64,000 nt of DNA, from NCBI GenBank assembly GCA_963853835.1, contig OY970828.1:65836861-65900860 (forward strand), written 5' to 3'. Below are positions 1 through 10,098 of the stretch, piece after piece; positions within the stretch are counted from its first letter, which is position 1; each line of letters begins with the position of its first letter. This DNA is from Calendula officinalis. Its lineage: Eukaryota > Streptophyta > Magnoliopsida > Asterales > Asteraceae. The notes under the pieces are model-generated. The model was not told the DNA's origin, made no database searches, and was given only the letters and a program-made list of their open reading frames with translations. The position numbers were made by a program, and so were the translations under genes.

Positions 1-861
1 ATCTAGATAACTCCTCTTTTAACCTTGATCAATAATTCTCTTTTAGATCCCGTTAATAATTCTCGTTTAGCTAAATGTAATTATTTCCCATTTTATTGAC
101 TTAATAATTCTTTCTTTTACTCAACTTGGTAAACCCTCTAAAAAAATATTCTTAATCAATTTGATTTACTAATCTCTGATTTACTCGATTAATGACTCGG
201 TCTATTAAATGTTTTCTCCCATATGAAAGTTTTTAATATTTTCCCAATACGAAAATTTAATACTCCTCTTTAATATTATTAATTTTCCTTTTTCTCATTG
301 ACTCAAAGCATGGAATCATAAATTAATATCCCATTATTACACTTTTGGTTAAAATTTCTCAAAACTTATAAAATCCCATTTCAACTATATTAGGTATTCC
401 TCTAAATTGAAACTTTTATTATTTTCTCACTCGTATTTATAATTTCACATTTCTCCAGTATAGATATTTCATATATATAAATATAGAACTCTAAGGATTA
501 AAATCGAAATTATGCTCAAATTAAGCTCTAAATTATTCACAAAATTATGGAATCTCATAATAGTATATCTATATACATATATGTTTACCCATACAATCAC
601 AAGTAATTCTCTCAGGATATAAACCGAAAATTCTCAGAATATGCTACTCGTCTATACACAGTATATATCAAAATCTCAATTAAATAATACTCTTAAATAT
701 TACCGGCAGTAGGAAGCGAGAGGTCGACGTGACATGCTGTATGTTTGATGTGGAAACTTTTCTCAGAAAAAAAATATTTGACTCTTTTCTCGTTTTAAAA
801 ACTCGATACTCAAACTTGAGTTTGAATTCGCCCCTTGCGAACCCAAATCCCTCAAGTCAGT
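1..861 (-). other. Leader of LTR element F1 (no gene)
   Basis: AT-rich stretch with no convincing reading frame. It lies on the internal side of the reverse-oriented primer-binding site at 862-873, so it should be the 5' leader of a minus-strand LTR retrotransposon whose coding part is off the left edge of the window. This is inferred from position only. Confidence 0.55.
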
Positions 862-873
862 GCTCTGAAACCA
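862..873 (-). promoter_or_regulatory. Primer-binding site of element F1 (tRNA-Met type)
   Basis: On the minus strand this reads TGGTTTCAGAGC, one mismatch from the TGGTATCAGAGC complement of plant initiator tRNA-Met. It lies three bases inside the LTR edge at 877, as expected for a minus-strand PBS, and so fixes the orientation of F1 and marks 877-3752 as its 5' LTR. Confidence 0.75.
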
Positions 874-1329
874 ACTTGTAACACCCTAAAATTTACAAGA
901 TTTTTAAAACTTTTAAAAACAAAATTATAATCAAAAGGTCCCAATAACTTGAATAATTAAATTCCAATAATAGTATTTTCATTTAAAAATATGTTTAATG
1001 CGGAAATAGTTAAAATTAAGTGTTTTTAAAATATTAAATGCCGTCCACATCGGTAATGAAAGATACAGCGGTCAACCGTCCACCTTCTCCTTTCCTCTGC
1101 TGGTACCTGAAACAATGTGGGGGAAAATAGGGGTCAGCTGGAGAAGCTGAGTGAATATCTCAAAATGCAGACAATCCTAACATACAACACATGAGGGCAC
1201 ATCGGTGTACTCCTACTCAGATTCTACTCAATTAATTACTCAGATTTATTTCTCAGATTTTAATTTATATAGCGCGCTAGGGTGACTTGGGCCGAGAGAT
1301 CAACCTCGACCCGCCTCACACCACCTCAA

Positions 1330-1431
1330 CACCTGTACTCTTCGGTGTTGAGTCAAAAAGGCCTGGCACCAGTACTCTTCGGTGCCAAGTCAAAACGTCT
1401 GACACCAGTGCTCTTCGGTGTCAAGTCAAAT
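1330..1431. repeat. Tandem repeat, about 36-37 bp x 3, inside LTR F1
   Basis: Three units start at 1330, 1367 and 1403. Each has CACC, then CTCTTCGGTG, then AGTCAA. CACC and GGTG are complementary, so each unit can form a small stem. The same array is present in the second LTR copy near 62760-62855, so it belongs to the family. Confidence 0.75.
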
Positions 1432-1526
1432 ATATTATGTTTAATATTTAACTCAAAACTCAGAACTCAGAACTCAGAAAGTCAGATCACAAAAAGCTCA
1501 GATAACAGATAACTCGGATAACAGGA

Positions 1527-1580
1527 CAATCTCGGATAACAAATCAATCTCAGATAACCGATCAATCTCAGATAACAACT
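1527..1580. repeat. 18-bp tandem repeat inside LTR F1
   Basis: Three 18-bp units (1527, 1545, 1563) share CAATCTCRGATAAC. Looser copies of the CTCGGATAAC core extend left to about 1493. A related, more degraded array lies at about 62930-63030 in the F2 LTR. Confidence 0.7.
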
Positions 1581-3862
1581 ATAGTGCAAGAAATGTAACA
1601 CGTAAGTCATGCATGTACAACGTTAAAACTGAATACACGGTGAGAATACTCACCTCGAGAAAACGTAAGCTCCAAAGGATCCTCAATACTCTAAGGCGCT
1701 GGTCGGTTATTCCTAGATGATCCTAAAAGCATAAAAATGAAACCCGAATTACAGTCCGTTCTAAGGACTCAATTTAGAAAACTGGCAGCACCCGTCGGTC
1801 TCACGGAAACTGCTATAACTCTTAAACTGCGCAGTAGATTAATCCCAAATTTTTACCATGAAAAGTAGACAACCAGAACTACATACCTCTGTGAGACGGT
1901 CACTGGCCAAAACAGATTCTAAGTGTCTCAAAACAGTGTTGCAAGACAGGCATGCTGCACAGGTCATCTTCCTAACAGCAGCATACTAAATTGACTATAA
2001 CTTTTAAACCACAAATCGGATTGACGAGAGGGTTGCGGTGTTGGAAAGCTAACTCAAAAACCAAGGTCCCATCACGAGCCAAAAACCTAGAAACGTATTT
2101 TAACTATGTTAAAAACAGACCCGAACAGAATGTACAGATTCTGTCCAAAAACCATTTTGTGATAAGACTCGTTTTAACAAACCGGATACCAACCCGTATA
2201 ATCCGAGGGCACCCGACAGCCCCGAAATCAATTTTATCTCAGAAGCTTATATTCACACAATCTTGTTAATTTAATTAAGAAAACTATTCGGTTTAGGAAA
2301 CCAAGAACCGTTAGGTTCGGTTTCCGGGTTTTTCAATCAATAAAACGTTTGGCCAATCAACCACGGTTTTTACCCAAACCAAACCGACACCCATAACAAT
2401 TCAGTGACCAGCAGCCCGTATTCTAGTTCACAAGAAAATAGGCAAAACGATTTGATGATTAAGGAAATCATCCCAAGAAGACAACCGGAAATCTGCTTGG
2501 AACTCGGTAGCAATTCAATGGACTGAAAACTTAAAACCCTATGGACAACCAGATTAATAAGCTCAAATAAAAACGAAAACTAAGATTTTGGATAAAGAAC
2601 TACCGAAATAACCAAACTCTTGCTCGATCAAGGAAGGAACCGGACTCGCAACGCCCACGGCTCGGAAGTTCTCACTCGATCACCCTACTCGCGAACACGT
2701 CACAGATTGCACTACCGATCGGGGTTGCTTGATTGCTGCACTTGGTTTTCTGCTTTCGTCCGGACACACAAAAAGAATCAGAACATCGATACCGGGAATG
2801 AATATGAGATGCAAACTAGAGAATCCTTACCGAATAAGCAGTCCACAGCCTCCTCTATACTCGACTAACAATCTGCTCCTGTTCGAGAACTACTCATGCT
2901 TGTTTGCCTCCTGCTCGGCAGCAATCTACGGACCAGACAAGGGAGAATCGAACGCAGAGAAATGCTTGGGGTTATGCTTAGCCAATCACAGCCGTATGGG
3001 GAATTAGGGTTGGGGAGAACTCGGTTATGGTATGCAATTAAGAAGGATTTATGTCTAAAAATAAGGAGGCTTAATCTTCAAGAATTGCTGGACAAAGCCA
3101 CGCACAAAAAGAAGGGTATTTGGGCCTGGAAAAATTATGATGGATCAACCAAGGGAAAATAAAAATGCACAAGGCTAAGGGGCTAATTAATTAAACTTGG
3201 TACTTCATACCGATTGGCCCAAAAAGACGATCTCACTTGCAAGACCGGTCATGGATTTAATGTGTGCTGCTCGGTGCCTAAAAGAACATGGGTAAAAGGA
3301 GGCAATTGCAACTCGACCTTACATCACCACCAACCCGCCCCCTATTTGCTCATGCACAACAATAGACGAGACGAGGAGTGTTCCACACGGGATAGAAATA
3401 ACTTAGCGTAGTATAGGCCTTGGCCTACCGGCCGGCCTCAGGATGATAACGACTCAGTTAACTAGCTAACTCGGGATTAAATCATGAAAACAAATAGACT
3501 TGGGTTAGAACAAAGTGCCAGGAAGGAAGCCGTTGGCCTCTCAGCCGACCTCGGGAATTAACAAACGTCTAATAAATTATAAAGTAGCCAAAAACTTAAA
3601 CGTCTATTTAATTAAGTTAATTTACGTATACTACGTCTGATAAGAAATGAACCGTCAAATTTCATTATAGTTAATTACTAATTATTTCTTTTAAAATTAA
3701 ATAACACAATTAAATTAACATTATTTAATTACTACAAATTTCAGGGGTGACAATTCGATCGAAACGAACTCCGACCCTCGTAGCTACCCACACAAGATTC
3801 CGTCTTTAATGGTGCAAAATGATAAGGTTAAAAGAATAAAATCGAATTGCTCTCTAAGGTTC

Positions 3863-4185
3863 TCAGTTTATCGATGAAAAGGATGCCGAAAATGATACAA
3901 CTAACTCACGATACATTTTTTTTTGAAGGTGTCTTCTTACTCTCATAGTCGGACACAGTTGTTGTACCCAGCGGTTATCGCTGCGTTGAATCTCCGATTC
4001 AACTCCACTTGGAAATTTGCTACCGATTTGTTGACGATGCCAGATGATCTCGACGTAGTACTCGGTCATCCAATCCATTTCCAAAATCACACACGACTCT
4101 CTTATGGCGATAACAAGTTTCTATGGAAAATTTTCTTCCCGCACAACTCCATCAAATGACCACTTACACATTTTAGCAACAGGTA
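3863..4185 (-). pseudogene. Gypsy retropepsin fragment
   Basis: On the minus strand a degraded reading frame contains an MDWMTEY motif followed by an IxxHRQQI...PSGVE block. This matches the end of the aspartic protease and linker of the chromovirus at 43255-43450, which has MDWMSEY and PPSGVE. The upstream part, about 4090-4185, aligns with the same gene but carries an in-frame stop. It ends on the left close to LTR F1, which probably inserted into it. Confidently a gypsy pol relic; the parent element cannot be delimited. Confidence 0.7.
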
Positions 4186-5276
4186 AAAAAAAATTTCATT
4201 AACGACTTGGTAAAACCTTGTTGTTAATGTCTTACTAACTCACTAAATCCATAAAATGCCTTTAATGAATTATGTTAGCCATAGCTCCCACTATCTTTTA
4301 TGGAATTTAAGCATCTCTTAAACTACTACTTTGACCTAGTCAATAACTTGTAGTTTAATCTTTTAAGAATTCTATCAGTAGTTATGACCATCCTTTGGAT
4401 TTGCGAATGTCCAATATTCCTGTTTAGGGAATCACGCCCTTTATTGATTGTTGTATTTAATAAGTATGAAATACTTGAAACGATACCTCCAATTCTTAAA
4501 CACATTAGTTTTCTTTTAAGAATGTTATTTAATGCCAAAGTCATTTCTTGGATTTCTCAAATATCCATGATTCCTGTAAGGGTATTATGACTTGATTAAA
4601 TAATGTATTTATTACAAGTATAAAGGACTTGCAACAATACCTTTTAATTCTTAAATACTTTAATATAGTTTGTTCCTTTTAAGAGTTCATTTAATGTCTA
4701 AGTCATTTTACTTGGATTTTACGAATATCCAATTATTCCTATTAGGGAATTATGATTTCATCAAATCCTTTACTACAAGTATAAAAGACTTGTAATAACA
4801 CTCTTAAAGTCTATCTTGATTATATCCAATACAATCATACTATATAAATACTAATACTTTAAAACTTTCTATCATAAGTAATGACTATTACTTAAGATGT
4901 TTTAACTAAGTTCAATAACTTTTGAACCTTATGCTTTCATAAACTCTTAAATACTTTCATTAGAAAAACTTTCTAATTACTAGTATCTAAATACCTTGAG
5001 CTATCAAGACATTATTCATTTATACAACAATCAAACAAGTATATAACATGAAATATAAAGTAAATCAAAAACTTGACTTACAATCTAGTCATAAACCTTG
5101 ACTAGTGTAATTATCACACATGCACACAATATAATTCAAGCATGGATTCGAAAAAATTAAAACCAAAGAAAAACTTATTTTAACATAGAATAAAATTATG
5201 CAAACAATAAAATAAAATTATTTAAATTGAATCCACAAAATACTGAATTATAAAAAACTTGGTGCTCGTGGGATCA
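4186..5276. other. Non-coding AT-rich stretch left of the C3 gag
   Basis: No coding signal on either strand. The pol genes expected downstream of the minus-strand gag at 5277-6286 are absent. The stretch contains the diverged tandem repeat at 4390-4850. A short block near 4280 (GCTCCCACTA followed by TGGAATTTAAGCA) resembles one near 7253 in the C3 leader, so part of it may belong to C3. Confidence 0.5.
4390..4850. repeat. Diverged tandem repeat, about 155-165 bp x 3
   Basis: The block TTGGATTT...ATATCC...ATTCCTRT...GGGAATTA recurs at about 4395, 4548 and 4712. It is followed each time by ACAAGTATAAA...ACTTG-like and TTCTTAAA/TTTAAGA segments. Units are well diverged, so this is an old array. 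Confidence 0.6.
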
Positions 5277-6286
5277 TCACCATCTCATGCCGGTCGTCAT
5301 CACTTTCCATCTCCTCCTGCAATAAACGAGTGCAAAATTTAGATTACTCGTAATGTACTGTACAAGTATCTTAAAGTGATTAAGAAGTGTGGTTGTGTTA
5401 CCTGAGGAACTTGCGTTTCCTCCACCACCACTTGCACCCTTTGGACAATTCCTTTTCCAATGCCCAACCTCACCACACTTGAAGCACCGATTCTCGGTCC
5501 TCGCAATGTTAGGCTTCACCTTCTTGACCTTTTGTTTGACACCTTTACCATTTAGCACTCCTTGGTTAGGATAGGTTTACCCTTTCCTTTACCAGCATGC
5601 CCTTTTCTCTTCTTCCCACTGCCACTGCCATTACCGATCATAAGAACGTCTTTAGATTTGGTCCCCAAACTCAACTCAGCTGTCTTGAGCATGGAATGTA
5701 GCTCAGCAATGGATTTCTCCATATTACGCATGTTGTAGTTGACCACAAAAGACTTGTAGTCATCAGACAATGAGTTGAGTATAGTATCTGTTGCCATTTG
5801 CATCGGTATGGGGTGACCAAGTCTGGCGAGGTGATCCATGTGCCCTTACATTTTCATGACGTGGGCACTCACCGGCGTTCCTTTGACCATCTTGCATGAG
5901 TTGAAGGCTCGATTGATGTGGAACCCCTCAGTGCGAGCTTGCTCTTGAAATGAATCCCTAAGTTGCTTGATCATCTCAAATGCAGGCACATCCATAAGTC
6001 CCGCTTGTAACTCAGGACTCATAGTGGCGAGCATTAGACAGCTCACATCGAGTGCATCACTGACATGCTTATCATAAGCTTGCCTTGTTTCAGCTCTATC
6101 ATTAATAGCAGGGACATTTGGTACTGCTCTCTCCAAGACATACCACTTTCTCTCATGCCTGAGCACAATACGAAGATTGCGCTCCCAGTTGAGAAAGTTT
6201 GACCCAGTCAACTTGCCCTTTTCGAGGATTGAGCGAAGTGAGAGATTGTTGGTACTTGTCGTCGCGATTGTGTTTGTTGCTGCCAT
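5277..6286 (-). pseudogene. Copia gag (element C3), broken
   Basis: Minus-strand gag-like protein beginning at the ATG at 6284-6286. It has an N-terminal copia capsid region (KLTGSNFLNWERNLR motif) and a CX2CX4HX4C zinc knuckle (CFKCGEVGHWKRNC) near 5450-5495, preceded by a Lys/Gly-rich stretch. It binds genomic RNA and forms the particle in intact relatives. Two lesions are visible: an in-frame TAA at 5846-5848 and a frameshift near 5555. No protease, integrase or RT follows to the left, so this copy is gag-only as seen here. It belongs to a different copia lineage from the Sirevirus copies. Family assignment is firm; whether pol was lost or never present is open. Confidence 0.8.
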
Positions 6287-6597
6287 CTACGAATCAAACC
6301 CAGTTTAATTAGTAATCATCAATAAACATTCTCTAAAATATATTGTAAACCCATAATTAATATTTTAGGCCTAGGATCCATATATCACATTCTCGCCGCA
6401 AGGTTTGGGCACTTCCCGACGAGACATGTTGTTTCTGGTAGGTAACATCCTTACCGATCGTATCAAGACTTGACACGATTCCTAGGGGTCGTAGAATGTT
6501 TAGACTTATAATTTATTACAACCTTGTACAATCTAATTGTACATTTCTAAGTTAGTAATAAAGTCTAGTATGTTTATTCTACTCAAGTACTTTTTGG

Positions 6598-6679
6598 GCC
6601 GGGACTCCCGATTATCACCAAAATAGATCAGACCATCTAAGACAGTGCGATGCTCTGCGCCGGGACTCCCGATTATCAC
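6598..6679. repeat. Direct repeat of a 21-bp GC-rich block
   Basis: GCCGGGACTCCCGATTATCAC occurs at 6598-6618 and again at 6659-6679. Each copy contains the inverted pair GGGA/TCCC. The rest of the surroundings is AT-rich, so the two GC-rich blocks stand out. Confidence 0.75.
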
Positions 6680-7737
6680 AGAACCTTACGCACCCTGACA
6701 CTCGCAATGATTTGAATCCATATCTAAGGTTCTTTATCCTTACAATATGAATATCGTTTAGCAAGTGAGGTGTTCCATTAGGTGGATAGTACTTCGATCT
6801 AAGATTTTCTTGGGTTTGTTTAAGTCTTAAACTAAAATTAAACCTTTATTCCAATCTTAATCCTTGTTTAAAATACGTGACTTGTGAATTTAGGAATTCT
6901 ACACGACACCTTTTTAAAACTTAAGAACTATTCTCTAAAAACTTGTAGTTTCAAGAATTGCGCGACTTACATGTATACCTAAAACGAGGTGTACAAAACG
7001 TTTTACTAGGTTTTGTAAAAAACCTTATTTACCATAAAACTTACTTGTTTTATCTTACTTGAAAAACTATTAAAACTTATGTTAAACTTTTAATTCTTTT
7101 ATGATTCATGAACTTGAACATAAACCTAGTTTAACACATCTAGTTTTTCATATGTCTAATAATGAAATTAAAAATTTGTTTTGACTTATTAGATTCGACC
7201 AAAACTTATGTCTTAACGATACACTTATAAACCTTGTGATTTTCTTGTGTAGCTCCCACTAGCTCCAACAACTATGATGGAACTTAAGCAAACACAATCA
7301 CTGGTCTATACTTGGTGAAACTAATAAACTTATTATGTAAAGACTATATATATAATAATTCTTAGTTTGTTTAAAAATTTCTTATATTTAACTTGAACTA
7401 GTTAAATAGGTTATAAAGTTTTTCTTGTTATTTATTACTTGATCATTAGTCTAGTATATTACATAACTTGTAAAATACTTATATTATACTCGTATATTTA
7501 TCTAGTTGTAATAACTTACAACTTTATACACCTTAATATATTACTTTGTATATTTCTAGTTAATCATATAACTTCAACTTGTACAATTTCTAGTTATAAT
7601 GAAATCATAACTTTGTACTTTCTAGTTTTAATTATATGATAACTTTATACAATAACTAGTTATATTATTATATTTTAAGATCAAAATAACATTTATCTTT
7701 TTAAATTGTTCCATTTAACCTTGTATTTAATATATTC

Positions 7738-7738
<1 letters not shown>

Positions 7739-7816
<78 letters not shown>
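7739..7816. repeat. TA dinucleotide microsatellite
   Basis: An uninterrupted (TA)n run of about 78 bases in the C3 leader. Confidence 0.95.
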
Positions 7817-7819
<3 letters not shown>

Positions 7820-8381
7820 TATAATAAACTTGTAACATTCTAATAAGAATATTACATCTAATTTATACGTGTGTATTTTAACTTAATCTAGTTAAAATAC
7901 GTATAAACTTATTATATCTATTAAAATTCATTTTCTCAAAAATTTAAAAATTCCGAAAAATATTACATACATATATATAAATACATAAATACACCTTGTT
8001 AATTTTAGAACTTAAAAATTAACATTTCCTTTAAACTTATTAATTCCTTAAACGAATTAGATAAACCCTAATCTTGTTCTTGATACATGAAAAACTAGGG
8101 TTTTGACTTTTTTGATCAAAGACATCATTTTGATTAAAAGATTAATTTTAATCAATCCTATCTAAACAATAAACTTTGTTTAAATTCTAAGATAGATTAT
8201 AACCTTAATAAATTTATTTAAACTTTTTAATTTAAACCTTATAGACAATAAAACTTTGTCTAAGTTTCTAGGTTTAAAGAACTAGTCTTAATAAATCTAT
8301 CAAAATAATAATTAAACCTATTAAACATAAACTTGTTTAATTATCAGGTTTTAGATTATTATTATCCTAATTAATTCTTTT

Positions 8382-8815
8382 AATTAAACTAAACTAGTTT
8401 GATCCTAGATTACATCTAGGGTTTCGAAAATATGCCTTAAGCCTAGGAAACTTTTCAACAATTAAACTAGGCTAGTTTAACAAACTTGGTGTCCAAGCAT
8501 CCTCCTTGATTTCAAAATCTTTGAGGGAAAAAGGAAGGGATCCTTTTTTATCAATTAAACCAAAACTTGGTTTAACATACGTGATCCTAGATTTTGAAGA
8601 TCAAATAATAAGGAAAGAATCCTCTTGATCAAGAACTTTGATGTTCTTGATCCTAGGGTTCTTCCTAATTTTCGAAATACTAGGGTTAAGAAAAGAAGCC
8701 TTTTTAATCAATTAAACAAAACTTGTTTAACATACTTGATCCTAGGGTTCTTTAGAATTTTCGAAAATCACTAGGGTTTTAGAAACCTTTGGCCAATTAA
8801 ACTAAACTAGTTTAA
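8382..8815. repeat. Five diverged palindromic repeats in the C3 leader
   Basis: Near-palindromes of the form AATTAAAC...GTTTAA start at about 8382, 8461, 8552, 8711 and 8795. Several are followed by GATCCTAG or GGTCTAGGG and then TTTCGAAAAT- or TTCTT-type sequence. They look like an old array of units of variable length, about 80-160 bp. Confidence 0.55.
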
Positions 8816-8947
8816 TGTTTTTGGTCTAGGGTTCTTCCCCTTTTTTGAAATTCAAGAAGAAGAAGGAAAAAATTGGAACAACAAAAAAAAATTTAATTAA
8901 AAATAAACAAACAAACTTTGTTAATCTAGTTTAGATCTCTAAACCAA

Positions 8948-8959
8948 TGCTCTGATACC
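8948..8959 (-). promoter_or_regulatory. Primer-binding site of C3
   Basis: GCTCTGATACCA, which on the minus strand is TGGTATCAGAGC, a perfect match to the complement of the plant initiator tRNA-Met 3' end. It lies one base inside the LTR edge at 8961. Confidence 0.85.
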
Positions 8960-8960
8960 A

Positions 8961-10098
8961 CTGAAGGGTTTCACTGTGACTGATCGACCCATAGGATCGA
9001 CCTCCTAGTGTGCTTGGTTCGAACCTTGCTGACCAAGAACATGAACTTGTTCTTGACCGGTTAAACCAACTAGCTGATTTAATCCCTAAAAGCGGAAGTG
9101 GGAATAAACCTAATCCTTAAACCCTAAAGGATTGGGATGTTGGAAATCTAACTTGATTAACAAGAAAAGAAACCTTGTACGAAAAACTCGAACACACACA
9201 CATACTTGTGTGTGTTCATCGATTACTACCAAGAACCCTAGGGTTCTTGGTTCGACTTCAAACAAGAGGGAGAAGAGGAATAGTGTTCCATGAAACATAC
9301 CTTAGTTAGTGCTTAAGATAGATCCACTGATGATGAACACAACGAGCGATCTTCTAGTTGATCACTTGCAACGATCTTGGATCTTCAAGACTTGAAGAAC
9401 ACGAAGAACGAACGAAGAACGAAGAACACAAAGAGTTGTGTTCTTGTTGAAGTTCGGCCGAAACCAAGGAGAGGAGGGAGGCTAGGGTTTCGTGATTAGT
9501 GATCAAGGGGTTTTAGGGTTACCCTAAGCCTCTTATTTATATACAAATAAGTTACGCTTAGAACCCTTTAAGTTTAATTAATATTAGATCTTTAATTAAA
9601 CTTCCTTTTAACACTTCCACCCCTTATAGTTTAATTAGTTTATCATTGTTGCACTTAACTATCAAATGTCTAGTATTAACACACTAATAATTCGGTACCC
9701 ATATACACGAATTATATATACTTGCATTTATACTTTTAATAGTTAATTATATAATAACCTTTATATAATTTACAACAATAATATTATCCAATTACTATAT
9801 GATTTAATAGCTTTAGATCATATCATAGAAAATCTATAATTAACACATTATATATTTACTCAACTAGTAAATGTACAAATACATGTATTAATTAGTTAGT
9901 TAGTTAAACTAATCTAGTAATAAGTTAAACTTAACTTAATACTTAACTGATTCATAATGACTATTATGAATCATTCCTCTTCGTAGTATCATTGCATAAC
10001 TTGCTTTTATTACATGCACTCATCGGTGTGACCCTTAAGTGTTTCGTAGACATGGATGTATCATCATAGGTTGACTAACTGTGCACATAAATCCTTCA
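8961..10098 (-). mobile_element. 5' LTR of copia C3 (1.14 kb)
   Basis: Bounded by TGAAGG on the left and CCTTCA on the right, a 6-bp inverted tip with TG...CA ends. The left edge abuts the PBS. The right edge interrupts the RT of element A2. It contains a GAAGAAC-rich simple-sequence patch near 9392-9425. The short ORF at 9110-9298 is not supported as a gene. Confidence 0.75.

Larger units (their letters stand above)
877..3752 (-). mobile_element. 5' LTR of gypsy-like element F1 (2.88 kb)
   Basis: The LTR runs from TGTAACACCC at the left to GGGGTGACA at the right, giving TG...CA ends on either strand. The left edge abuts a PBS. A second copy of the same sequence starts at 62294 in the same orientation. 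TGTAACACCC tips with a Met PBS are common in plant Ty3/gypsy chromoviruses, but no F1 coding sequence is in the window, so the superfamily is inferred. The LTR contains two short tandem arrays (1330-1431 and 1527-1580). Small ORFs inside it look random. The right edge adjoins a gypsy protease relic, the likely insertion target. Confidence 0.75.
6287..8947 (-). other. Long leader of C3 between PBS and gag
   Basis: About 2.66 kb with no supported gene. It contains a duplicated GCCGGGACTCCCGATTATCAC block (6598, 6659), a TA microsatellite (7739-7816) and a series of diverged palindromic repeats (8382-8815). Short AT-rich frames such as the one at 7439-7639 have no protein-like character. Confidence 0.6.
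5277..10098 (-). mobile_element. Copia element C3, minus strand, left end missing
   Basis: From right to left: a 1.1-kb LTR (8961-10098), a perfect Met PBS, a leader of about 2.66 kb, and gag. No pol and no second LTR are seen. The right LTR edge cuts element A2 inside its reverse transcriptase, just before CAGCCTAATAG, so C3 inserted into A2. The matching left junction was not found. Confidence 0.7.

Noticed and set aside
862..873. tRNA-like matches next to LTRs as tRNA genes
   Set aside because: Only 12 bases complementary to the tRNA 3' end; they are primer-binding sites.
2620..3411. Overlapping small ORFs in LTR F1
   Set aside because: They lie inside an LTR, overlap each other in several frames and show no domain.
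7439..7639. ORF rich in Ile, Tyr and Leu in the C3 leader
   Set aside because: Composition is that of AT-rich DNA; no start context or homology.
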